Source of the DNA: JAMXLO01 sp963791495
GTDB lineage: Bacteria > Pseudomonadota > Alphaproteobacteria > Acetobacterales > Acetobacteraceae
Length of the DNA: 64,000 bases
Assembly (NCBI GenBank): GCA_963791495.1
Contig: CAWBST010000021.1
Coordinates: 434,001-498,000 of the forward strand
Reading direction: 5' to 3'
Shown: positions 37,205-46,882 of the stretch, piece after piece
Numbering within the stretch: position 1 is the stretch's first letter
Layout: the number at the start of each line of letters is the position of its first letter
Position numbers and translations under genes: made by a program
The notes under the pieces: model-generated
Database searches by the model: none
Told to the model about the DNA's origin: nothing
Seen by the model: the letters and a program-made list of their open reading frames with translations, nothing else

Positions 37205-38401
37205 ATGGCAAAGAACATCGTCTTTTGCGCCGACGGCACATGGAATGGCCCGTCCGAACCGGATGACGACGACAAGAGCGCGCGGCCGACCAATGTCTTC
37301 AAGCTGTTCCTGAACCTCGCGGGCCAGGACGAGCCGGACACCTACCAGCTGGCGAAGGAACAGGAGCGCACGCTGCGAGGCCCTGACGGCGGCGTCCTTC
37401 AGGCGTCCAAGTACCTGCATGGCGTCGGCGACTCCGACAACTTCCTGGTGAAGGTGCTTGGCGGCTCGGTTGGAGCCGGCCTGATCACCCGGATCGTGCG
37501 AGGCTATACGTTCATCTCGCGCAACTACGCGCAAGGCGACAAGATCTTCATCGTGGGCTTCAGCCGTGGAGCCTATACGGCACGGGCGCTCGCTGGGGTG
37601 ATCGCTGCGAAGGGCCTGCTTGACGCGACCAAGGTCGATCTGCGCGACAAGGAGAAAGCCTATCGCCTGGGCGCGGCCGTCTGGTACGCATATCGCGCGG
37701 CCGCTCTGCGCAGCAACACGAACTGGTTCGGGCGCTTGCAAGAGATAGTGTTCGACCTGCCTGCCTTCCTCTCCGTTGCACCGCGCGACGAGCTGTTGAT
37801 TCAGGCACCGATCGAGGCTGTCGCGGTGTGGGACACAGTTGGCGCGCTGGGCATTCCGGAATTCACTGTGAAGTTGGAGCGGGTGGACGGGTTCCAGTTT
37901 GCCGATCGGAAGCTGAGCCCGATCGTGCGGCACGGGCTGCACGCGGTCGCCATCGATGAGCAGCGCAGCGACTTCACGCCGACACTGTGGGATGACGATC
38001 CGCGGATAACCCAGGCGCTGTTCCCTGGCTGCCACTCCGACGTGGGCGGCGGATATCTGAGCAGCGACGACGAGAGCGGCCTGTCGGATTGGTCGCTCCG
38101 CTGGATGATGGGGAAGCTCGCACCGCTGGGCGTGGTCTTCGCCGATCCGCTGGCCTGGGTGCCGAAGCCGGACGCGCGCGGAACGGCCCATCAGCCGTGG
38201 ACCGCACCGCCATGGACCGTGCTGCCGCATGAACCGCGGCGCTTTCCGAGCGGGCTCTGTGTGGGGCAGTCGCTGGTCGACAGGCTGGCGGCGGGTCCGG
38301 TGGCTTGTGGACCGGGTCTGCCCGCAACGGCCTATGCTCCCGGCAACCTGGCTGACTACATCGTGGGGATGAAACTGGCGGCTGGCATCCGCGTGGCGTA
38401 G
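37205..38401 (+). CDS. DUF2235 alpha/beta-hydrolase
   Basis: 398 aa, no signal peptide. DUF2235 proteins are alpha/beta hydrolases; a subset (Tle1) are type VI secretion phospholipase effectors. Visible are NIVFCADGTWNGP at the start, the nucleophile motif GFSRGAYTARALAG (about residue 120), the Asp region in EAVAVWDTVGALGIP and the His in FPGCHSDVGGGY. No type VI or immunity gene is nearby, so a housekeeping hydrolase is equally likely. It follows the HNH gene by 21 bases. Confidence 0.9.
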   Translation: MAKNIVFCADGTWNGPSEPDDDDKSARPTNVFKLFLNLAGQDEPDTYQLAKEQERTLRGPDGGVLQASKYLHGVGDSDNFLVKVLGGSVGAGLITRIVRGYTFISRNYAQGDKIFIVGFSRGAYTARALAGVIAAKGLLDATKVDLRDKEKAYRLGAAVWYAYRAAALRSNTNWFGRLQEIVFDLPAFLSVAPRDELLIQAPIEAVAVWDTVGALGIPEFTVKLERVDGFQFADRKLSPIVRHGLHAVAIDEQRSDFTPTLWDDDPRITQALFPGCHSDVGGGYLSSDDESGLSDWSLRWMMGKLAPLGVVFADPLAWVPKPDARGTAHQPWTAPPWTVLPHEPRRFPSGLCVGQSLVDRLAAGPVACGPGLPATAYAPGNLADYIVGMKLAAGIRVA

Positions 38402-38421
38402 CGGTCATACATGCGCACGGA

Positions 38422-39429
38422 ATGACCGAGACGCCGCCGGCGGAAATCCTCGATGCTCTGCGCCGCATGGGCCTGCTGGCCGCAGGTGCTGACGCGCGTG
38501 GCGAGCGACTGACCGGCGGCGTGTCGTCCGACATCTGGCGCATCGACCTTCCTGCGGGCCCCGTCTGCGTCAAGCGCGCGCTGGCGAAGCTTCGTGTGGC
38601 GGCGGATTGGCAGGCACCCGTCGAGCGCAATCGCTACGAGGCGCGCTGGATGCAGCGCGCGAACGCCGCTGTCCCAGGTTCCGCGCCGAAGCTGCTGGGC
38701 GTCGACGAAGCGACCGGCGCGCTCGCCATGCAGTTCCTGCCGGCGGACCGCTACGCGCTGTGGAAGACGCAGCTGCGCGACGGCGATGCCGATCCGGAAT
38801 TTGCCGCGCAGGTCGCCGATACACTCGTGCGCATCCATGGCTGCTACCGCGGCTTCTCCCTCGATCGCGGCCGACTTCCCGACCGATCGGATCTTCTATG
38901 ACATCCGTCTGGAGCCCTATCTGGTTGCAACAGCCCAAGCGCATCCCGACCTTGCGCAGCCGCTGCATGACCTGGTCTCCGCTACTCAAGGCAGCAGGCA
39001 CGCCCTGGTGCATGGCGATGTCAGCCCGAAGAACATTCTGCGCGGGCCCGGCGGGCCGGTCTTTCTCGATGCCGAATGTGCCTGGTGGGGCGATCCGGCG
39101 TTCGATCTGGCGTTCTGCCTGAATCACCTGCTGCTGAAATGCCTGTGGACGCCGTCGGCCACCCCGGGCTTCCTCGCCTGCTTCGATGCGCTGGCCGCGA
39201 CCTACATCTCCCGGGTCAACTGGGAACCGCCCGCCGCACTGGAAGCGCGCGCGGCACACCTGCTGCCGGGTTGTTTCTCGCCAGGGTGGATGGCAAGTCG
39301 CCGGTCGAGTACATCACCGCCGAGCAGGACAGGAACCGGGTGCGGCGCACCGCACGTGCGCTGCTTGCCCACCCGGTCGAGGCACTCGGCGACGTGCGCC
39401 AGGCCTGGACGAAGGAGCTCGCCGTATGA
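38422..39429 (+). CDS. Aminoglycoside phosphotransferase-family kinase, two apparent frameshifts
   Basis: About 335 aa when joined across three frames. Part one (38422 to about 38865) has LTGGVSSDIWRIDLPAGPVCVKRALAKL (P-loop and Lys region, quoted in part). Part two (about 38870-39270) has FYDIRLEPYL, HALVHGDVSPKNILRGPGG (catalytic HGD..N) and VFLDAECAWWGDPAFDLAFC (metal Asp). Part three (about 39275-39429) is LFLARVDGKSPVEYITAEQD to TKELAV. Removing one base near 38865 and adding one G to the GGG run near 39273 gives one continuous protein. It acts on a small molecule; the TGA overlaps the enolase ATG (ATGA), so the pair is coupled. Confidence 0.8.
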
Positions 39430-40713
39430 CCGACACCACGATCGCCTTCGTGCATGGACGCCGCGTCTGGGATAGCCGCGGCCGCCCCACGGTGGAAGCC
39501 GAAGTCCTGTTGGAGGACGGCGGCGTCGGCCGCGCCATGGTGCCGGCCGGTGCGTCCACCGGGACCGGCGAGGCGCTCGACCTGCGCGACGGGGGCGATG
39601 CGTTCGGGGGCTATGACGTGACGCGCGCGGTCGGCCACGTGAATGGCGAGATCGCCCGCGCGGTCACCGGCCTCGATGCGGCCGACCAGGCTGGCGCTGG
39701 ACCGGCGCCTCATCGAGCTGGACGGCACGCCAAGCAAGTCGCGTCTCGGCGGCAACGCCGTGCTCGCGGTGTCGATGGCCGCCGCGCACGCCGCCGCCGC
39801 TGCCGCGGGCGAGCCGCTGTATCGCTACCTCGGCGGCCCGGACGTGTACATGCTGCCGCTGCCGCAGATCCAGATATTCGGTGGCGGCGCCCATGCGGGA
39901 CGACGCGTCGATATTCAGGACTTTCTGATTGTTTGTCCCGCTGCCACGAGTTTCGCGGAGGCGCTCGACTGGACCGCGGAGGTGTACCGAACGGCCGGCG
40001 TGCTGATGAAGGAAGCCGGCACGCTGCAGGGCGTGGCCGACGAGGGCGGGTGGTGGCCCGCCTTCTCCACCAACGAACAGGCGATCGAGACACTGGTACG
40101 GGCGATCGAGCGCGCTGGATTTACACCCGGCGCTCAGGTGGCCATCGCGCTCGACGTTGCTGCCTCGGAGTTCGGCCGTGGCGGCAAGTACAAGCTGGCG
40201 CTGGAGGACAAGGAGCTGGACAGCGACGGCATGATCAAGCTGCTGACCGGCTGGATCAGGCGCTACCCGATCGTCTCGATCGAGGATCCGCTGGCGGAGG
40301 ACGATGATCTGGGGTTCGCCGCGTTCACCCATGAGGTGGGGGGCCGCGTGCAGGTGGTCGGCGACGACTTCCTGGTCTCGCAGGCGTCGCGCGTGCGCGA
40401 GGCGGCGTTGCGCGGCGCGGCGAACGCGGTGCTGCTGAAGCCCAATCAGCGGGGAACGCTCACCGAGACGCTGGATGCGTGGAAGGCGGCGCAGCAGACC
40501 GGTTTCGCCGGGATTGTTTCCGCCCGGTCGGGCGAGACCGAGGACGTGACGATCGTGCATCTCGCCGTCGGCTGGGGCGTGGGCCAGCTCAAGGTGGGCA
40601 GCTTCGCGCGCGGCGAGCGGATGACGAAGTGGAACGAGGCGCTGCGCATCGAGGAGGCGCTTGGGGCGCGCGCGCGATTCGCCGGGGGCGGGGTGTTGGG
40701 GCGGTCGCGGTAG
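39426..40713 (+). CDS. Enolase paralogue, one apparent frameshift near 39690
   Basis: About 428 aa when joined. First part (39426 to about 39690): VHGRRVWDSRGRPTVEAEVL and VPAGASTGTGEALDLRDG. Removing one G near 39690 gives DAADQLALDRRLIELDGTP and continues to 40713. Enolase landmarks in the second part: IFGGGAHAGRRVDIQDF, VADEGGWWPAFSTNEQA, AIALDVAASEFGRGG, YPIVSIEDPLAEDD, VQVVGDDFLVSQ and VLLKPNQRGTLTETL (the catalytic Lys is kept). The S-H-R-S-G-E-T loop of normal enolases reads SARSGETED, so the phosphate-binding His is Ala. Coupled to a kinase gene, it may act on a related substrate rather than 2-phosphoglycerate. Confidence 0.85.
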
Positions 40714-40730
40714 GATGAGGACTGGGACAG

Positions 40731-40821
40731 GCCCCCTCCCCCCAACCCCCTCCCGCAAGGGGAGGGGGAGTTCTGTTTCCACTCCCCCTCCCCTTGCGGG
40801 AGGGGGTTGGGGGGAGGGGGC
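40731..40821. repeat. Perfect 40-bp inverted repeat, nested palindromes
   Basis: Arms 40731-40770 and 40782-40821 are exact reverse complements over 40 bases, separated by an 11-base loop (TTCTGTTTCCA). Each arm contains a smaller CCCCTCCCGCAAGGGGAGGG palindrome, so the whole is two hairpins that can also form one long stem. It fills the gap between the enolase paralogue and the dehydrogenase. Confidence 0.9.
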
Positions 40822-40827
40822 CCGTCG

Positions 40828-41761
40828 GTGAACGTCCTGTTCCATTACGCTGCGGGACCGGACCTGGCGACACGGCTCGCGGGCATCCCCGATTTGCGCA
40901 TCACCGCCTGCCCGGAGGATGACGACGCGCTGCTGGCGCGCCTGCTGCCGGAGAGCGACGTGATCTGGCACGTGCTGAAGCGCTGCACGGCCGAGATGAT
41001 CGCCGCGGCACCCAGGCTGCGGCTGATCCAGAAGATCGGCGTCGGGGTCAACACCATCGATCTCGATGCGGCGAAGGCACGTGAGAATTGCGGTCTGCAA
41101 CCTCCCCGGCACCAATGCGCGCGCGGTGGCGGAACTGACGCTTGCGCTGATGCTGGCCGTGCTGCGACGACTGCCGCGCTTCGATGCGGCGATGCGGAGC
41201 GGTGAGTGGGTCGATCCCGACCTGCAGGACGGCATCGGCGAGCTTGGCGGTCGCACAGTCGGATTGGTCGGTTATGGCGCTATCCCTCGCCTGCTCGCAC
41301 CTGTGCTGATCGCGCTGGGCTGTCGGCTGATCTATACGTCGCGGACACCGCGCGACGACGCACTGGGTGAATGGCGTGGGCTCGATGCGCTGCTGGTCGA
41401 GGCCGACGTCATCAGCCTGCATCTGCCGCTGACCGACGATACTGCAACCCTGATCGACGCCGCGGCGCTCGCACGCATGAGGCCGGGGGCGGTGCTGATC
41501 AACACGGCCCGCGGCGGGCTGGTTGATCAGGTGGCGCTGACCGAGGCACTGGCGAACGGCAGGCTGGCCGGCGCGGGGCTCGACGTATTCGTCCACGAAC
41601 CACACGACGTCTCGGAGGCTCTGTTCAGCCTGCCCAATGTCGTGCTGACCCCGCACATCGCCTGGCTCACTACCGGCACATTCGATCGCAGCTTCGCACT
41701 GGCAGCGGAGAACTGCCGCCGTCTCGCGGCAGGCGATACGCTGCTGCACCGCGTGGTGTAA
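40828..41761 (+). CDS. D-isomer-specific 2-hydroxyacid dehydrogenase, one apparent frameshift near 41087
   Basis: About 310 aa joined. The GTG at 40828 lies just after the inverted repeat. The first frame reads VLFHYAAGPDLATRLAG to IQKIGVGVNTIDLDAAKA. The second resumes with IAVCNLPGTNARAVAELTLA, the Rossmann fold VGLVGYGAIPRLLAPVL, and LINTARGGLVDQVAL and VVLTPHIAWLT, whose His is catalytic. Removing the A at about 41086 (CGTGAGAATT to CGTGGAATT) yields KARGIAVCNL. Substrate unknown; the polyamine transporter genes start 28 bases downstream. Confidence 0.85.
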
Positions 41762-41789
41762 CGCCAATCCATGAGGTGACATTGCAAGG

Positions 41790-42902
41790 ATGACTGCACG
41801 CTACCGACGAAGCTGCTTTTGGATCGCGCTCTTCGGACTAGCACTGCTTGCCCTGCCTTCGCTGGCCTGGGCACAGGAGCGCGTGCTGAACATCTATAAC
41901 TGGACCGACTACATCGACCCCAAGGTGCTGGAGCGCTTTCAAAACGAGACCGGTATCACCGTCCACTACGACGTGTTCGACAGTTTGGAGACGCTGGAAG
42001 CGAAACTGCTGGCCGGACACTCAGGCTATGATGTCGTGGTGCCGAGCAACGAGCCCACCTTCTCGAAGCTGATCAAGGTGGGTGCACTCGCAGAGATCGA
42101 CCGTGCGCGTGTACCCAACTGGAAGAACCTGGATCCGGTCCTGATGAGCCGGGTGGAGAGCTCGGATCCCGGAAACCGGCATGGAGCAATCTATCTCTGG
42201 GGAACCACCGGCATAGGCTTGATCCCCGATCGCGTGAAGAAGCTCGCGCCTGATGCGGCGATGGACAGCTGGGATCTGTTGTTCAAGCCGGACAACGCCC
42301 GGCGCATCGCTCCCTGCGGCATCATCATGATGGATTCGGCGATCGACGTGATTCCAGGCGTGCTGAAATACCTTGGCAGGAATCCGGACAGCACAGATGC
42401 CGCCGACCTCGCGGCAGTCGAGCACACTTTGATGGGCGTACGGCGGTACATCCGCGCGTTTGCCTCGGGCGGTGCATTGGAGGCGTTGGCGACCGGGCAG
42501 TCCTGCCTCGCACTCGACTATTCCGGCGACGTCATCCAGGCGGCCGCACGTGCCCAGGAAGCGAAGCGTGGCGTGACGGTCGGCTATGTGGCGCCGAAGG
42601 AGGGAGCGCAGCTTGGCTTCGACATGCTGGCGATTCCGGCCGACGCCGAGCACAAGGACGCGGCGCTCGCCTTCATAAACTTTGTCCTGCAGCCGGACGT
42701 GATGGCGGCGATCACCAACAAGGTGCGCTACGCCAATGCGGTGCCCGCGAGCCGGGCGCTGATCAGGCCCGAGTTGCTGGAAGATACCAACATCTTCCCA
42801 ACGGCCGCACAGATGGAGGCGTTCTTCACCATCGGTCCGGTTCCGCCGGCGGCCGCGCGCCAACGCACCCGCATGTGGGCCCGCTTCAAGGCCGGACACT
42901 GA
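41790..42902 (+). CDS. potF: Putrescine/spermidine ABC transporter substrate-binding protein (PotF type)
   Basis: 370 aa with a signal peptide ending at LPSLAWA. Mature start VLNIYNWTDYIDPKVLERFQ is the PotF/PotD signature; later SGYDVVVPSNEPTFSKL, GAIYLWGTTGIGLIPDRVKK and NPDSTDAADLAAVEHTL. It binds polyamines in the periplasm. First of four cotranscribed transport genes. Confidence 0.93.
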   Translation: MTARYRRSCFWIALFGLALLALPSLAWAQERVLNIYNWTDYIDPKVLERFQNETGITVHYDVFDSLETLEAKLLAGHSGYDVVVPSNEPTFSKLIKVGALAEIDRARVPNWKNLDPVLMSRVESSDPGNRHGAIYLWGTTGIGLIPDRVKKLAPDAAMDSWDLLFKPDNARRIAPCGIIMMDSAIDVIPGVLKYLGRNPDSTDAADLAAVEHTLMGVRRYIRAFASGGALEALATGQSCLALDYSGDVIQAAARAQEAKRGVTVGYVAPKEGAQLGFDMLAIPADAEHKDAALAFINFVLQPDVMAAITNKVRYANAVPASRALIRPELLEDTNIFPTAAQMEAFFTIGPVPPAAARQRTRMWARFKAGH

Positions 42903-43960
42903 CCGTTCTGCTGAGCATCGTGGGGCTTACCGTGCGGTACGGTGCGACGGTGGCACTGGATGGACTCGATCTGACAGTGGCACCTGGCGAGCTGTTCGTA
43001 CTACTCGGCAGTTCGGGCTCGGGCAAGACCACGCTGCTGCGGGCAGTCGGCGGGTTCGTACGGCCTGAGGCCGGACGCATCGTGCTGGACGGCACCGACC
43101 TCGGTCCGTTGCCACCCTACCGGCGGAAGGTGAACACGATGTTCCAGTCCTATGCGCTGTTTCCGCATATGACCGTCGCGGCGAATATCGGCTTTGGTCT
43201 GCGGATGCAGGGCCTGGATCGCGCCGCGACGGACGCGCGGGTCACCGAGATGCTGGAACTGGTGAACCTTGCGGGCTTCGGCAAGCGGCGACCGGCGCAG
43301 CTGTCCGGTGGACAGCAACAGCGTGTTGCGCTGGCACGTGCGCTTGCACCGCAGCCGGCGCTGCTGCTGCTGGACGAACCGTTATCGGCACTGGACCCAA
43401 ATCTTCGCCGGGAGACGCGTGCCGAGTTGGTCCGGCTGCAACGCAGCCTCGGCATCACCTTCATCCTGGTCACTCACGACCAGGAAGAGGCGCTGACCAT
43501 GGCGACGCGCATCGGCGTGATGCGCGACGGAAAGCTGGTGCAAGTTGGTCCACCGGCCGAGGTATACGAGCAACCGAACAGCCGCTTTGTCGCCGAGTTC
43601 CTTGGGGCTGCGAACGTCCTGCCAGCGATCGCGCGCGCGAGTGGGCGACACCTGGAGTTGCCTGGCCTTGGCGCCTCGGTATGCACCGCGCAGACAGTTC
43701 CGGCGGGGCCGTTGCTTTTGGCAATCCGACCCGAGCGGGTGCGGCTCGGGGGGACGGACGGGCTGAACTCGGTACAGGGTGTCGTCGTCGATTGTGCCTA
43801 TGCCGGTGAATCGCTGACGCACAGCGTGCGTCTCGCCGACGGCAGTCTGGTGCGCGCGATGCAGTCGCTGCGCGACGGGCGTCGCGAGATCCGTGCATCA
43901 GTCGGTGACACGGTGACGCTGTCCTGGCAGCCCGACGCGTGCATCCTGCTGCCACCATGA
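42875..43960 (+). CDS. potG: Polyamine ABC transporter ATP-binding protein (PotA/PotG)
   Basis: About 361 aa. The start is uncertain: GTG 42875 overlaps potF by 28 bases, and GTG 42920 would be too short, so I keep 42875. Walker A is LLGSSGSGKTTLLRAVGGF, the Q-loop lies at NTMFQSYALFPHMTV, the signature is LSGGQQQRVALARALA and Walker B LLLLDEPLSALD. The C-terminal TOBE domain follows LLAIRPERVRLGG. It powers uptake through the two permeases. Confidence 0.93.
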   Translation: MGPLQGRTLTVLLSIVGLTVRYGATVALDGLDLTVAPGELFVLLGSSGSGKTTLLRAVGGFVRPEAGRIVLDGTDLGPLPPYRRKVNTMFQSYALFPHMTVAANIGFGLRMQGLDRAATDARVTEMLELVNLAGFGKRRPAQLSGGQQQRVALARALAPQPALLLLDEPLSALDPNLRRETRAELVRLQRSLGITFILVTHDQEEALTMATRIGVMRDGKLVQVGPPAEVYEQPNSRFVAEFLGAANVLPAIARASGRHLELPGLGASVCTAQTVPAGPLLLAIRPERVRLGGTDGLNSVQGVVVDCAYAGESLTHSVRLADGSLVRAMQSLRDGRREIRASVGDTVTLSWQPDACILLPP

Positions 43961-44811
43961 GAGCTGGCCGAGCACTGGTGCTTGGCGTGCCGTGGGCATG
44001 GCTGGCCGTGTTCCTGGTGGCGCCGTGCGCGATTGTTCTGGCGATCGCCCTGGCCGAACCGGTCGATGCGGTGCCTCCGTTCAGCCTGGCGCATCCTGGG
44101 TTCGAGAGCCTGATCCTGGTTGCCACCGATCCGCTGTATCGCGCGGCGTTCCTGCTGAGCCTGAAGGTGGCGTCGCTGTCCACTCTGGTCTGCCTGCTTG
44201 CCGGATACCCTATGGCGCTTGCCATCGCCCGGTGTGATGAGCGTTGGCGAGCTCCGCTGCTGTTGCTGTTGATGCTGCCGTTCTGGACCGGATTCCTGAT
44301 GCGGATCAACGCCTGGATCGGACTGCTGCGAGATGATGGCTGGATCAACACCGCGCTGGGCGTGTTTGGTTTCTCGCCGCGACACCTGCTCTACACCGAT
44401 ACCGCGATGTATGTCGGCATCGTCTACACCTACCTGCCCTTCATGGTGCTGCCGCTCTATGCGCGTCTGTCTCAGCTTGATCCGGCACTGCTGGAGGCAG
44501 CGGCAGATCTCGGCGCTCCACCGTGGCGCAGTTTCCTGCGCGTGACCCTGCCGCTCTCGATGCCAGGCGTATGGGCCGGCGTTCTGTTGGTGTTCATTCC
44601 AGCGGTCGGCGAATACGTGATCCCCGAATTGCTCGGCGGGCCTCAGGCGCAACTGATCGGCCGGGTGCTATGGGCCGAGTTCTTCCAGAACAGCGACTGG
44701 CCCACCGCTGCGTCCGTTGCGGTTGCGCTGGTCGTCGTGCTGTTGCTGGTGCCGGGAGCCGTGGTGACGTCACTTCGGCGCAGCCCTGCGAGACGAGGCT
44801 CAGCCTCTTGA
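43957..44811 (+). CDS. potH: Polyamine ABC transporter permease (PotB/PotH type)
   Basis: 284 aa from the ATG at 43957, whose ATGA overlaps the ATPase stop. About six helices; the EAA loop is LEAAADLGAPPWRSFLRVTL, and PLSMPGVWAGVLLVFIPAVGEYVIPELLGG (quoted in part) is the typical PotB/PotH segment. Partner of the next gene. Confidence 0.93.
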   Translation: MRAGRALVLGVPWAWLAVFLVAPCAIVLAIALAEPVDAVPPFSLAHPGFESLILVATDPLYRAAFLLSLKVASLSTLVCLLAGYPMALAIARCDERWRAPLLLLLMLPFWTGFLMRINAWIGLLRDDGWINTALGVFGFSPRHLLYTDTAMYVGIVYTYLPFMVLPLYARLSQLDPALLEAAADLGAPPWRSFLRVTLPLSMPGVWAGVLLVFIPAVGEYVIPELLGGPQAQLIGRVLWAEFFQNSDWPTAASVAVALVVVLLLVPGAVVTSLRRSPARRGSAS

Positions 44812-44821
44812 TGTACCTGTC

Positions 44822-45646
44822 ATGTCGCGCTCGCACGCCCTGCTGACCTGGCTGATTGTCGGCTACGCGTTTCTCTACGCGCCGATCGGTTTCCTGGTAG
44901 CACTCAGTTTCAACGCGTCGCGGCTGGTCACCGCGTGGAGTGGGTTTTCGCTGCACTGGTACGCCGCGCTCTGGCACGATGACGCACTGATCACCGCCGC
45001 CCTGCTGTCACTGCGCATCGCCGTGGTCTCGGCCACGCTCGCGCTGATCGTTGGCACGCTGGCCGGTTACGCGCTTGCTCGGTTTGGACGCTTCCGCGGG
45101 CGCGGGGCCTTCGCCGTCGCGCTGGCGGCGCCGCTTGTGCTGCCGGAGGTCATCACCGGCCTTTCCATGCTGCTGCTGTTCGTCGCCTTGCAGCAGACGA
45201 TCGGATGGCCGGTGGGCCGGGGCGCCGGCACGGTGACGCTGGCGCACGCCTCGGTTTCCGTCGCGTTCGTCACGGTCGTGGTCCGAGCCAGGCTGGCAGA
45301 GACCCCGACCGTCCTGGAGGACGCCGCGATGGATCTCTACGCGCCGCCCTGGCGGGCGTTCGCCCACATCACCCTGCCCTTGATGGCCCCGGCACTGGTC
45401 TCGAGCTGGCTGCTGGCCTTCACCCTGTCGCTCGACGACGTCGTGGTGGCGAGTTTCACCTCCGGTCCGGGTGCGTCGACCCTGCCCATGGTCGTCTTCT
45501 CGTCCCTGAAACTGGGCCCGACTCCAGAGCTTTACGCCCTGGCCACGATCATCGTGGCGGCGGTCGCCGTGGTCCTGCTCGCTGTGTGGCGGGCGCAGCG
45601 CGGCTCTGCGGCGGCAATGATTGCCCGGGCCAGCCGGCTCCGATAG
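44822..45646 (+). CDS. potI: Polyamine ABC transporter permease (PotC/PotI type)
   Basis: 274 aa, starting 10 bases after the preceding permease. Six helices; FNASRLVTAWSGFSLHWYAA is the PotC/PotI N-terminal hallmark, ARFGRFRGRGAF and the EAA loop LEDAAMDLYAPPWRAFAHIT follow, then LSLDDVVVASFTSGPGASTL. Completes the transporter. Confidence 0.94.
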   Translation: MSRSHALLTWLIVGYAFLYAPIGFLVALSFNASRLVTAWSGFSLHWYAALWHDDALITAALLSLRIAVVSATLALIVGTLAGYALARFGRFRGRGAFAVALAAPLVLPEVITGLSMLLLFVALQQTIGWPVGRGAGTVTLAHASVSVAFVTVVVRARLAETPTVLEDAAMDLYAPPWRAFAHITLPLMAPALVSSWLLAFTLSLDDVVVASFTSGPGASTLPMVVFSSLKLGPTPELYALATIIVAAVAVVLLAVWRAQRGSAAAMIARASRLR

Positions 45647-45679
45647 GGTCCGCGCCCTGCCCAGTCCCGGGAATCCGCC

Positions 45680-46882
45680 ATGCACCTGACCGCCGAGCGC
45701 CTCGACCGGATCCAGCCGAGCCTGACCATCGCCATCGCGACCAAGGCGCGGCACATGATCGCCGAGGGCAAGAATGTGATTTCCCTCTCGCAGGGCGAGC
45801 CGGACTTCGATACCCCGCGCAACATCAAGGACGCGGCGATTCGCGCGATCGAGGCCAACGAGACGCACTACACCGATGTTGCCGGCACGCCAGAGCTGCG
45901 CCGCGCTGTGGCGCAGAAGTTCAAGCGGGATTCCGGCATCGATTACAAGCCGGAGGAGATCATCATCTCCACCGGGGGCAAGCAGGTGATCTTCAACGCC
46001 ATGCTGGCGACGCTGAACAAGAGCGACGAGGTCATCATCCCCAGCCCGTGCTGGGTGAGCTACCCGGACATCGTGTCCTTCGCCGACGGCAAGCCGGTGC
46101 TGGTGCCATGCGAACAGAACCATGGCTTCAAACTGCGCGCCGAGGCGCTCGAGCAGGCGATTACGCCGGCGACAAGATGGTTCATGCTGAACAACCCGTG
46201 CAATCCGACGGGTGCGGCGTATTCGGCCGAGGAGCTGCGGCCGATCTGCGATGTGCTGCTGCGCCATCCGGATATCTGGGTCTTCACCGACGATATCTAT
46301 GAGAAGCTCGCCTATGACGGCTTCAAGCCTGCCACCATCGTGCAAGTGGAGCCGAAGCTGCGCGATCGCACTGTGACGATGAACGGCTGCTCGAAGGCTT
46401 ACGCGATGACGGGATGGCGGCTTGGGTTCGCCGGCGCGCCGGTCGCACTGATCAAGGCGATGGACAAGCTGCAGAGCCAGTCAACCTCGAACACCAACAC
46501 GATCGCCATGGCTGCTGCGGTGGAGGCGTTGACCGGGCCGCAGGAATCCATAGAGGCGATGCGCAAGATCTTCGAGGATCGCCGCAACCTTGTGGTGGAG
46601 ATGCTGAACAAGGCACCGGGCATCTACTGCCACAAGCCGGAGGGCGCGTTCTACGTGTATCCCGCGATCCACGGGTGCATCGGCAAGACATCGCGCGGCG
46701 GCAAGAAGATCGCCGACGATGAGAGCTTCGTGCTGACGCTGCTGGAGGAGACCGGAGTCGCCGCGGTGCACGGCTCGGCGTTCTGCTATCCGGGGCATTT
46801 CCGCATCGCCTATGCCAATGCAACCGAGGAACTGCGCGACGCCTGCACTCGCATCCAGCATTTCTGCGAAGGGCTGCACTGA
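45680..46882 (+). CDS. PLP-dependent aminotransferase (aspartate aminotransferase family), first tandem copy
   Basis: 400 aa, fold type I class I. Landmarks are ISLSQGEPDFDTPRNIKDAA, ISTGGKQVIFNAMLATL, MLNNPCNPTGAAYSAEEL, the cofactor Asp/Tyr region VFTDDIYEKLAYDG, the Schiff-base Lys in NGCSKAYAMTGWRLGFAG and the substrate-binding Arg in GHFRIAYA. The exact amino donor is unknown. Its TGA overlaps the ATG of the second copy by one base (TGATG), implying coupled translation. Confidence 0.93.
   Translation: MHLTAERLDRIQPSLTIAIATKARHMIAEGKNVISLSQGEPDFDTPRNIKDAAIRAIEANETHYTDVAGTPELRRAVAQKFKRDSGIDYKPEEIIISTGGKQVIFNAMLATLNKSDEVIIPSPCWVSYPDIVSFADGKPVLVPCEQNHGFKLRAEALEQAITPATRWFMLNNPCNPTGAAYSAEELRPICDVLLRHPDIWVFTDDIYEKLAYDGFKPATIVQVEPKLRDRTVTMNGCSKAYAMTGWRLGFAGAPVALIKAMDKLQSQSTSNTNTIAMAAAVEALTGPQESIEAMRKIFEDRRNLVVEMLNKAPGIYCHKPEGAFYVYPAIHGCIGKTSRGGKKIADDESFVLTLLEETGVAAVHGSAFCYPGHFRIAYANATEELRDACTRIQHFCEGLH

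Noticed and set aside
40731..40821. Possible CRISPR-like repeat in the GC-rich tract
   Set aside because: It is a single inverted pair with no regular spacers; no array of direct repeats exists anywhere in the window.
39664..41256. Minus-strand frame of 530 codons across the enolase gene
   Set aside because: Shadow frame created by the high GC; the opposite strand has clear enolase and dehydrogenase motifs.
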